Source: Actinomycetes bacterium (GTDB taxonomy: Bacteria > Actinomycetota > Acidimicrobiia > Acidimicrobiales > JAJYXR01). Taken from it: a stretch of DNA of 41,714 nucleotides. Both the position numbers and the translations under genes were made by a program. The notes under the pieces are model-generated. The model worked only from the letters and a program-made list of their open reading frames with translations, was not told the DNA's origin and ran no database searches. Below, piece by piece: positions 25,006-32,088 of this stretch (position 1 is its first letter; each line of letters starts with the position of its first letter). The stretch lies in the NCBI GenBank assembly GCA_021801525.1, contig JAJYXW010000098.1, positions 1-41,714 of the forward strand, given 5' to 3'.

Positions 25006-25210
25006 GAAAAGGCGAGACGACGAACCACGCCCTGCGTGCACGCTCGGAGACGAAGCGGCTCGCAGCCGCCTGGCCGCGGAGCTCCTCGACGCTGACACCG
25101 GCAGCGTCGAGGGTGGCAGTGACAGCCCGCTGCATCTCGCCGTCGTCGGCCGACTCGATGACTATCGACGTCTTGTCGACCGGACTCGCAACCTTTTCCA
25201 TGACCACCAT
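24992..25210 (-). CDS. Small hypothetical protein, first gene of the module
   Basis: This 72-residue protein starts at ATG 25210 (or ATG 25201). It is mostly helical and acidic, with ESADDGEMQRAVTATLDAAGVSVEELRGQAAASRF and an Arg-rich end. It overlaps the next gene. Size, charge and overlap would suit an antitoxin or adaptor partner, but no motif proves it. Confidence 0.55.
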   Translation of the reverse strand: MVVMEKVASPVDKTSIVIESADDGEMQRAVTATLDAAGVSVEELRGQAAASRFVSERARRAWFVVSPFLASR

Positions 25211-25299
25211 TGTACGCAGGTCCCTGTGACAGAGATGGGTCAAGCGAAGCGGCCAGGGGGCTGGCGAGCCTCCTGGCCAACGCCTGCGTCGTGCCGGAT

Positions 25300-25361
25300 A
25301 ACGCCGCGACAGAACGACGACCGCCCCCGCCAGAGATGAGCGCAGAACGGCACGTCTGGCG
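25300..25361. repeat. Direct repeat copy 2 flanking the two-gene module
   Basis: It starts AACGCCGCGACAGAACGACG and ends CACGTCTGGCG. With copy 1 at 24221-24283, in the same orientation, it brackets the two unknown genes; the repeat starts are about 1.08 kb apart. Confidence 0.6.
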
Positions 25362-25932
25362 GGCGGTGCGCTTGGCAATGGCACGCACTCGGCGCGCCGG
25401 GCGGCCTCCGTCCACGCCACGACCTGGAGATCGGCGCGACTTGGCTGGTCCTGGAGGCTTGGACCTGCCGGTTAGCGGATGTTCCGCCGACCCAGCCGAC
25501 GCCATGTCGTGAGACGAGCCATCAGCTGCGGTGCGCTTTGCCACTCCCATGGGACCACCCTCGTTGCCAGCAGCATAGGGCCACGTCGCGCCTACTTCAG
25601 CCGGCTGGCTGGCACGGGCGCAAGACGCTCGCCGCACGGACACGTCCGTCCCTCCGTTTGCCGCCAAGTCCTCACGCTCCTACGCCGAGGTGCACGCTCA
25701 GCTGCTCCTGGCCGGCGGCATGCTCGTCCCGCCGCCAGGACCACGTGATAGCGACAGGTCCCGGCGCTTGTCCCACCACACCATGGCCGCCTTGCCGGAC
25801 CGCCCCCCCCAGGCCGTCTCACCACGCTCACGTAGAACCCGCCAGAGCCCCACCCGGTCCCCGTTCCCGCAAGGCCACGGAGCCCCCTTCCGGTAGGGCT
25901 GCTCAGGTAGTCACACAGTTGCACTCCGGTGC

Positions 25933-25963
25933 GGGGACACATCCGGGGACATGAGCGGGGACA
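25933..25963 (+). promoter_or_regulatory. Three 12-bp iterons before the excisionase-like gene
   Basis: GGGGACA occurs at 25933, 25945 and 25957, each followed by C or T, giving three units with exact 12-bp period. They lie 22-52 bp upstream of the ATG at 25985. They could be the binding sites of the HTH protein itself (autoregulation or excision). Confidence 0.5.
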
Positions 25964-25984
25964 CACGAAGCGCATGCTTCCCCC

Positions 25985-26353
25985 ATGACAACCACACCGA
26001 CCACCGATCCACGCCAGGTCCTCCGGGTCCTCGCGCACCAAGACCACCCCTGTGGCGAGCACCTCGCCTGTGGATGCACGAAGGCCCATGCGCCCTGTCA
26101 CGCCGAAGCTCACGGCGCCGGCCCAGGCAGCGCACACGCTTTCGAGGCCACCTCCGCGCCAGCGCGCCCGGCGCGTTCCCTCGTGCTCAGCGTCACCGAG
26201 GCTGCGGAGCTACTCGGGATCTCCCGGGCGTTTGCCTACGAGCTCGTCGCACGCGGCGAGCTTCCCTCGATCCACCTCGGGCGGCGGGTCGTCGTGCCGC
26301 GCGTAGCGCTCTACGCGATGCTCGGAGCTGCTCCCCCCATAGACGCGGCGTAA
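25985..26353 (+). CDS. HTH (excisionase / AlpA-like) DNA-binding protein
   Basis: This 122-residue protein has a Cys/His-containing N-terminal part (CGEHLACGCTKAHAPCHAEAH) followed from about residue 68 by a MerR-like winged HTH of the excisionase type: LSVTEAAELLGISRAFAYELVARGELPSIHLGRRVVVPRVAL. Such proteins direct excision of integrated elements or regulate replication genes. No Shine-Dalgarno precedes the ATG. It is immediately followed (TAA then GTG) by the truncated relaxase gene. Confidence 0.8.
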   Translation: MTTTPTTDPRQVLRVLAHQDHPCGEHLACGCTKAHAPCHAEAHGAGPGSAHAFEATSAPARPARSLVLSVTEAAELLGISRAFAYELVARGELPSIHLGRRVVVPRVALYAMLGAAPPIDAA

Positions 26354-26749
26354 GTGCTCTCGATAGGCAAGCTCGTCGGCGGTGCCGAGGACTACTACCT
26401 TGCCACGGTCGCCCGGGGCCAAGAGGAGTACTACACCGGTGCCGGCGAGGCCCCCGGTTACTGGCTCGGCAAGGGCGCAGCCTCCCTCTGCCCAGGGGGC
26501 GAGGTCGAGGCGGAGGTCTTGAGAGCCCTACTTGCCGGGCGCCTACCGGGGGACACCTCTCCGGCGAAGCTCACCGGCGATCCCCACAGACGCGTGGCTG
26601 GCTTCGACCTCACCTTCTCCGCACCGAAGTCCGTGAGCCTCCCCTACGGTCTCTCCGCCGAGGAGGTCTCGCGCTCGGTGCGAGAGGCCCACGGCGAAGC
26701 GGTCGCCGACGCGCTCGCATACCTCGAAGCCCACGGTACCTTGTGTTGA
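26354..26749 (+). pseudogene. Truncated MobF/TrwC-type relaxase
   Basis: The 131 residues match only the N-terminus of a TrwC/TraA-type relaxase: MLSIGKL, DYYLATVARGQEEYYTGAGEAPGYW in part, then RRVAGFDLTFSAPKSVSLPYGLS. The catalytic tyrosines are in the DYYL/EYYTG region, but the HUH metal motif (HxHxH-like) and the helicase half are absent, and the frame stops after EAHGTLC. Intact proteins of this family are usually several hundred residues longer. Conjugative DNA processing by this gene is therefore not expected. It overlaps no other gene and follows the HTH gene directly. Confidence 0.82.
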
Positions 26750-26822
26750 GCGTCGCCGCGACACCGATTGCCCGCCCCTTTACCGACGTCGGCGTGGCAT
26801 AACCGGCTACAGTCAATGTGAC

Positions 26823-27557
26823 ATGTGCTCGGCAAGCCTGCCGGTGAAGAGACGATCGCTACTTATCGGAGGATCAGCTCTAGCTGCCGCCGCTGTTATC
26901 GATGCGTGTAGCGAGACAGCGACTCGCTCCACTGCGAGCGCTGGTGCGACGCAGAGCGCGCTCTCAAATGCACCGGTCCACCTCGTCATTAACCGAAACA
27001 CGGACAACTTCGTCACCGGGACCATCGGTGGCGTAGCCGTTCGCATGTCAGGAGCAGAGGCAGGCAGCTTTCCGACCGTCACTGGAGAACTCGACAAAGC
27101 AGTGCTATCGGCGGAGTACTCAATGGACGATCAGGCTCCCCAGGGGTCGGGCTACGTGACGACGGTAGACTTCCGGGGAAACTTTGGCACGCGTCCGACC
27201 GATCTCACCGGGACCTTCAGAATGGACTCGATCTACCAGTTTGAGGATGGAACTATCGCGGGCACATCAGGCAACCAGGCCGTTCATGCCACTGCCAACC
27301 TCTCCTTTGGAGCCGACAGCGGGACCGCCGCCAATGTCAAAGGCATCTTCGCAGGCGTCCCGTTCACCCTCGTCGGCAGCCTTCCCTACCCATCCGGCTT
27401 CGTGCATGGAACCGTCGGCGGCAACGAGGTGCACCTCAATGTCAAGCCCACTGGCCAGCCGGGCAATTTTCCCCCGCTGAGAGTCATCGGTACCTACAAC
27501 GGCCCCCCCGACCTGCTCGCCCTGATCATTGGTAGCATCGCATACTTCAGCGCCTGA
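26823..27557 (+). CDS. Exported (Tat/lipoprotein-like) hypothetical protein
   Basis: This 244-residue protein begins with KRRSLLIGGSALAAAAVIDACS: twin Arg, hydrophobic stretch and a Cys that could be lipidated, though Asp at -2 is unusual. The mature part is made of beta-strand-like repeats with Gly/Thr, for example FVTGTIGGVAVRM, GSFPTVTGELD and FVHGTVGGNEVHLNVKPTGQPGNFPPL, where the first and last segments look alike (internal repeat). Codon use is less GC-rich than in neighbours, suggesting transfer. An in-frame GTG at 26844 is an alternative start. Function is unknown. Confidence 0.7.
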   Translation: MCSASLPVKRRSLLIGGSALAAAAVIDACSETATRSTASAGATQSALSNAPVHLVINRNTDNFVTGTIGGVAVRMSGAEAGSFPTVTGELDKAVLSAEYSMDDQAPQGSGYVTTVDFRGNFGTRPTDLTGTFRMDSIYQFEDGTIAGTSGNQAVHATANLSFGADSGTAANVKGIFAGVPFTLVGSLPYPSGFVHGTVGGNEVHLNVKPTGQPGNFPPLRVIGTYNGPPDLLALIIGSIAYFSA

Positions 27558-27870
27558 TCACCAGCGCCCGCGCGCTCACCGGCTCAACTGGCGTGAGGTG
27601 AGTGCGCGGGTCGATCCGCCGCCACCCACCTTCGCGCCTGGCCCGGGTGACGAGCCAGCCAAGGCCCTTCGCGGTTACCGCTCCGCCGATCTTCGCGATC
27701 ATCTCACCTTGGGGGCCGACGAGGTAGGTCTTCGTCGGGCGCGCGGCTCAGCAGTTAAGCCTCTATCCACCGCGTAGCCACGGGGAAGAACAGGGAACAG
27801 GTCGCCCCAAGTGGGGGCCGTTCGCGCTCGGGCGTCACGAGCTGTGCTCGCGCGCCGGACACCACCGACT

Positions 27871-27890
27871 ATCCCTACTCTTATCCCTAC
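27871..27890 (+). repeat. Paired ATCCCTAC repeats, right end
   Basis: ATCCCTAC at 27871-27878 and 27883-27890 (12-bp spacing), same orientation as the pair at 19386-19404. They are candidate arm-type integrase sites. Confidence 0.6.
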
Positions 27891-27994
27891 AAACACCTGG
27901 ACGGGACCATTCGCGAGGTTGCTGGAAAGACATCACTATCGACCTGACCAGGACAAACGTGGCTGTCTGGACAGCGTGGACGTCTCGGATAGGC

Positions 27995-28014
27995 CATGCT
28001 CTACTACGACATCT
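27995..28014 (+). repeat. attR core (20 bp)
   Basis: It is identical to 19339-19358. Here it is followed by GA, giving the TGA that was probably the original stop of glnA before integration. No other part of glnA is present at this end. Confidence 0.87.
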
Positions 28015-28022
28015 GAGCGTTG

Positions 28023-28037
28023 CCGGGCCTGGCCCGG
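28023..28037. terminator. Hairpin between attR and the secreted repeat protein gene
   Basis: CCGGGCC-T-GGCCCGG is a perfect palindrome. It lies 9 bp after the attR core and 13 bp from the stop of the convergent gene at 28050. It was probably the terminator shared by glnA and that gene before the insertion. There is no T-run. Confidence 0.45.
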
Positions 28038-28049
28038 TGCTCGACCGCC

Positions 28050-30638
28050 TCAGCAGTGAGGCGACGGCGTAACGTCGGAGGCGGTCGTGTAAGAGGTCGT
28101 CGGAGCGGTCGATGCCGAAGCCGTTGCCGCCTGGGGGCGTGCAGCAGCACTCGTCGACGCGGCCTGGTACCAGCCCTCGACGTCCACTATCACGTTCACC
28201 GAGCCCGCCGCGTTGGTTATCGTCACGGCACCCGAGGACGACAGCGCTACCACCACCAAGTTCGGGATAGTCGCGCCGGGCGCCCAGTTCAGGTCCGACA
28301 CGGCAGGCTCCGAGGCCCCGGCCGGGTATACGGTCAGGAAGCTTCCGGCGGTGGCACCGGTCACGGTCACGTTGAAGACCGCTCCCGTTACGCCCGAGGA
28401 AGGTATGCCGTCGGTCCCCTCGACCTGGAGCTCGAGGCTCTGGCCCGGCCCGAGGGCTTGACCACTCTGGCGCGTGTCGAGGAGGCGCACCGGGGATGTG
28501 GCCACGTACTGGTCACCAGTCGTCGCGCTCGCGTAGTAGCCGCCAATGTCCACGATCACGTTGACCGACCCGGCGAAGTTGGCTATGTCCACCTGGTTGG
28601 AGGAACCGACCGGGACCACCACGCGGTTGGGGATCGTCGTGCCGGCAGTCCAGTTCAGGTTGGATGCAGTCGGCTTTGGCTGCCCAGCCGGCCACACTGT
28701 CAGGTAGCTGCCCGCGGTGGTGCCGGTGGCAGTCACGTTCAGCACGACCGCCGCGACGCCGCTCGCCGGTATGCCGTCCACACCTGCCACGGTGACTCCC
28801 TGCTCGGTTCCCGGCCCGAACGTGGTGAGCGAAGTGTTCGCCGCCGGGAGCTTCTCCCCGGCGCAGTACGTGGGCGGCGAGGAAGTGTCGCAGCGGGTAT
28901 CCGCTATGCGCACCGGGCTAACCGGCGTGTAGGTGTCACCCGAGGTGGAGCTGGAGGTCGGCGTGAAGTAGCCCTCGACGTCCACGATCACGTTGGTGGA
29001 GCCGGCGGAGTTGTAGACGTCCACGGCGCCGGTGGAGCCGAGCTGGACCTGCACGAGGTTCGGGATCGTCTCGCCCGCCGAGAAGTTCAAGTTGGACGCG
29101 AGCGGCTGCGCCGCGCCCGCCGGCCAGATGGTGAGGTACCCGTTGGCCGTAGGCCCGGTCACCGTCACGTTCAAGACGGTACCTGTCGCTCCGCTCGGCA
29201 CCTTGCCGAGGCCGGTCACCTGGACCTCGAGCGTGCCGGCCGGGCCAAGCGTCTTACCGGTGCATTGGTCCGTGAGCCCCGAGACGCTCGCTGGGCGCGT
29301 GTCGCAGACGCGTGCCGGGCTGACGGGAGTGAAGAACGACGGTGCAGAGGGCGACACCACCGCCGGAGCGATGGAAACCGTCAGAGAACCTCCCGAGGGA
29401 GTCGTCGAGCAGGAGCCCGAAGAACCCACTGCGAAACACTGCGTGGCCGAGGCGCAGGAAACACCCAGCAACTGGTTGTCCGAAGCCGTGCCATTCGGGC
29501 TCGCCACCTGGGTCCACGAAGTGCCGTCCCACTGCCCGACGTAAGTCGAAAGCATCCCCGGCGACGTCGGCGAACCGGCACTGAAGGACTGCCCGACTAC
29601 AAAACACGAGTTGGCCGCGAGGCAGGTAAGGCCCATCAAGTTCAACCCGCTTGCGCCGGCGGGAGCCGAGGGCGAGGAGGCGGCGACGGACCACGAGCTC
29701 CCGTCCCAGACCTCGACCAGGGTGCCGGTGCCAGAGCTCGTCGAGCCGACTGCCATGCAGAAGCTCCCGGAGCTGCCTGTCGGGCACGAGATCCCCTCGA
29801 AATTGTCGTTGCTGCTGGGACCAGGAGCGCTCACCTGCGTCCACGAGGTGCCGTTCCACTCGGCGGCCAGCACCGAAGAAGTCATGGGGCTCGCCGAGTA
29901 ATCCGCTCCCGAACCGACTGCCATGCAAAGCGAGGCGGAGGAGCACGACACGCCGCCGAGGGAGTTCTCGGGCTGAGAGGTGTCCGGGGTCGCTGCAACC
30001 GCCCACGAGCTGCCGCTCCACATCTCGGCGAGCGTCGTCTCCGTGGGGGAAGTCTGGCTGTAGTTGCTCACAGACCCCACTGCCGCGCAGAAGCTTGCCG
30101 ACGGGCAGGACACGCCCGCGAAGCTCGTCGAGGTGTTCGGGTTCGTGGAGCTCGGGTTCGCCACGGTAGTGAGCGACCACGAGGTGCCGTTCCACTCTTC
30201 CGCGAGGGGATCCGAGCCCGCATTGCCAACAGCCATGCAGAACGATGCAGAGGCGCACGAAACCGAGAAGAGAAGAGCGCCGGTCTGCGAAGTGCCAGAC
30301 GGCACTACCGGAGTGGAGCTCGTCCACGTAGTTCCGTCCCACGTCTCGCCGATCGGGCTCGGAAAGCTAGCCGAGGACGCGTAGAAGTAGCCGACTGCCA
30401 TGCAGAAGCTGCTGATCGGGCAGGAGACCGATTCGAGAGTGCTGTTCGGGGTCGAGCTCGTAGGCGTGCTCACCGATGTCGCGGTAGTGGATGCTCCCGC
30501 TGGCCCGGCTGCCGCCAGCGCGGTGGTCGTGGAGACCGCGACCACCGCGCCGACAGCCCGTAAGAGCCGCCACCCCACCTTCACTCCGGAGTACCGCCTC
30601 GCTGCGAGCTTCCCGCTCCGCCGCATGTGCCCTCCCAT
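28050..30638 (-). CDS. Large secreted repeat protein with two repeat types
   Basis: This 862-residue protein starts with a basic segment and signal sequence (LLRAVGAVVAVSTTTALAAAGPAGA). The first half has about seven repeats of SCxSxSFCMAVG...W(D/N)GTSWT, probably a beta-propeller with paired Cys. The second half has three ~125-residue repeats beginning FTPVSPxRxxDTR and containing VLNVTVTG, YLTxWPAG and VNVIVDVEGYF/Y, a module common in exported proteins of actinobacteria. A Ser/Thr/Ala-rich tail follows. It is likely cell-surface or extracellular; the role is unknown. Starts at 30638 and 30626 are both possible; 30638 has GAAGG at good distance. Confidence 0.82.
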   Translation of the reverse strand: MGGHMRRSGKLAARRYSGVKVGWRLLRAVGAVVAVSTTTALAAAGPAGASTTATSVSTPTSSTPNSTLESVSCPISSFCMAVGYFYASSASFPSPIGETWDGTTWTSSTPVVPSGTSQTGALLFSVSCASASFCMAVGNAGSDPLAEEWNGTSWSLTTVANPSSTNPNTSTSFAGVSCPSASFCAAVGSVSNYSQTSPTETTLAEMWSGSSWAVAATPDTSQPENSLGGVSCSSASLCMAVGSGADYSASPMTSSVLAAEWNGTSWTQVSAPGPSSNDNFEGISCPTGSSGSFCMAVGSTSSGTGTLVEVWDGSSWSVAASSPSAPAGASGLNLMGLTCLAANSCFVVGQSFSAGSPTSPGMLSTYVGQWDGTSWTQVASPNGTASDNQLLGVSCASATQCFAVGSSGSCSTTPSGGSLTVSIAPAVVSPSAPSFFTPVSPARVCDTRPASVSGLTDQCTGKTLGPAGTLEVQVTGLGKVPSGATGTVLNVTVTGPTANGYLTIWPAGAAQPLASNLNFSAGETIPNLVQVQLGSTGAVDVYNSAGSTNVIVDVEGYFTPTSSSTSGDTYTPVSPVRIADTRCDTSSPPTYCAGEKLPAANTSLTTFGPGTEQGVTVAGVDGIPASGVAAVVLNVTATGTTAGSYLTVWPAGQPKPTASNLNWTAGTTIPNRVVVPVGSSNQVDIANFAGSVNVIVDIGGYYASATTGDQYVATSPVRLLDTRQSGQALGPGQSLELQVEGTDGIPSSGVTGAVFNVTVTGATAGSFLTVYPAGASEPAVSDLNWAPGATIPNLVVVALSSSGAVTITNAAGSVNVIVDVEGWYQAASTSAAARPQAATASASTAPTTSYTTASDVTPSPHC

Positions 30639-30787
30639 CCTCGGCCTTCTCGGTGACACGGCCTCTCGGCCGCCGCTAACGCTATGGCGCGTCGCGCGCC
30701 GGCACAAGGAGAAATCGGGCAACGGCGAGGAGTGCACTCGAGCAGTCGGGGAAAGGGCTCGACCGGCAGCCCGAGTAGGCTCAGCGC

Positions 30788-31531
30788 GTGCCCGACCTTG
30801 TGCTGCTCCGCCACGGGGAGTCCACGTGGAACGCCGAGAACCGCTTCACGGGGTGGACCGACGTCGACCTCACCTCGCAAGGCGAGGACGAGGCTCGCTC
30901 CGCCGGCCGCCTGCTCGCCTCGGAGACCGGCCTCGATTTGAGGGTGCTGCACACGTCACTGCTCACCCGAGCGGTGCGCACAGCAAACCTCGCCCTCGAC
31001 GAGCTGGGGCGGCCGTGGCTGCCCGTCCGGCGGCATTGGAGGCTGAACGAGCGCCACTACGGAGACCTCACAGGGCGCAACAAGCGCGAGACGGCTGCAC
31101 GCTTCGGCGAGGAGCAGGTGAAGGCTTGGCGCCGGGGCTACGCCACGCCTCCTCCGCCGGTCGACCCCTCCGACGAGCGCCACCCGTCGAACGACCCGCG
31201 CTACCGGGACGTCCCGCCTGGCGAGCTTCCGGGAACCGAAAGCCTCGCCGACGTGGTACGCCGCCTCGTCCCCTACCTCGTGGACGCCATCGTGCCCGAC
31301 CTACGCGCGTCTGGCGGGGTGCTCGTGGTCGCGCACGGCAACTCGCTCCGCGCGCTCGCCATGCACCTGGAAGGCATACCCGAGGAGGAGATCGTCGACC
31401 TAGACATACCGACTGGAGTGCCGCGGCGCTACAGGCTGGACGATGACCTCGAAGTGCTCGAAGCGGCATACCTCGGGGATCCCGCCGCCGTCCGGAAGGC
31501 TGCCGAGGCAGTTGCCCGCCAAGCGGGCTGA
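30788..31531 (+). CDS. gpmA: 2,3-bisphosphoglycerate-dependent phosphoglycerate mutase
   Basis: This 247-residue glycolytic enzyme interconverts 3- and 2-phosphoglycerate. It has LLRHGESTWNAENRFTGW with the phospho-His H9 after R8, RRHWRLNERHYGDLTGRNK with the catalytic Glu, PRYRDVPPGELPGTESL and VVAHGNSLRALAMHLEGI with the second His. The length matches dPGM. GTG start. Its last codons lie inside the first of four short palindromic repeats. Confidence 0.95.
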   Translation: MPDLVLLRHGESTWNAENRFTGWTDVDLTSQGEDEARSAGRLLASETGLDLRVLHTSLLTRAVRTANLALDELGRPWLPVRRHWRLNERHYGDLTGRNKRETAARFGEEQVKAWRRGYATPPPPVDPSDERHPSNDPRYRDVPPGELPGTESLADVVRRLVPYLVDAIVPDLRASGGVLVVAHGNSLRALAMHLEGIPEEEIVDLDIPTGVPRRYRLDDDLEVLEAAYLGDPAAVRKAAEAVARQAG

Positions 31532-31606
31532 TGACATGGCCCGCCAAGCGGGCTGATGACATGGCCCGCCAAGCGGGCTGACCAAGCTGTTGCCCGCCAA
31601 GCGGGC
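31514..31606. repeat. Four copies of a 15-bp palindromic repeat
   Basis: GCCCGCCAAGCGGGC occurs at 31514, 31539, 31564 and 31592 (spacings 25, 25 and 28 bp). Each can fold into a 6-bp hairpin with loop CAA. The first copy encodes the last residues of GpmA (ARQAG). The cluster fills the gap between convergent gpmA and the PII gene. Confidence 0.9.
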
Positions 31607-31611
31607 TGTTG

Positions 31612-31974
<363 letters not shown>

Positions 31975-32088
31975 CTAGCCAGACTCTATGCCGGCTGGGG
32001 TGGCGCCGGTACCAGTGCATACGCCGGTGCCGGCGAAGGCGCGGGTGCCGGTGCATCGGCCGGTGCCGCTGCGGGACTGCTCTCGTGC

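Larger units (their letters stand above)
25211..25984. other. Stretch without a clear gene
   Basis: It contains direct-repeat copy 2 (25300-25361), a run of eight or more C near 25805 and, just before the HTH gene, three iterons (25933-25963). Open frames here have no recognisable motif and look like chance products of high GC. Confidence 0.5.
19339..28014. mobile_element. Integrated element of ~8.66 kb in the 3' end of glnA
   Basis: A perfect 20-bp direct repeat, CATGCTCTACTACGACATCT, occurs at 19339-19358 (end of glnA) and 27995-28014; bases on both sides differ. A tyrosine integrase gene starts 69 bp inside the left end. Paired ATCCCTAC repeats lie near both ends. Inside are an excisionase-like HTH gene, a truncated MobF-type relaxase, a collapsed restriction-modification locus and cargo genes. 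This is the structure of a degraded integrative conjugative or mobilizable element. Integration left the GlnA sequence unchanged and replaced the TGA stop, still visible at attR, by TAG. Excision may still be possible; self-transfer is unlikely. Confidence 0.88.
27558..28049. other. Right end of the integrated element, no clear gene
   Basis: It contains paired ATCCCTAC repeats (27871-27890), the attR core (27995-28014) and a hairpin beyond it. A short minus-strand frame reading IAKIGGAVTAKGLGWLVTRARR at about 27,620-27,690 may be a gene remnant, as it has no convincing start. Confidence 0.55.

Noticed and set aside
27590..27780. Gene at the right end of the element
   Set aside because: Frames on both strands lack credible starts and motifs; at best a remnant.
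28020..30563. 847-codon open frame on the plus strand
   Set aside because: It is the complement of the secreted repeat protein; its Arg/Gly/Ala/His-rich composition and lack of motifs mark it as a GC-driven shadow.
31514..31606. CRISPR-like regular repeats
   Set aside because: The repeats are only 15 bp, with 10-13 bp between them that are themselves similar, and no cas genes are present.
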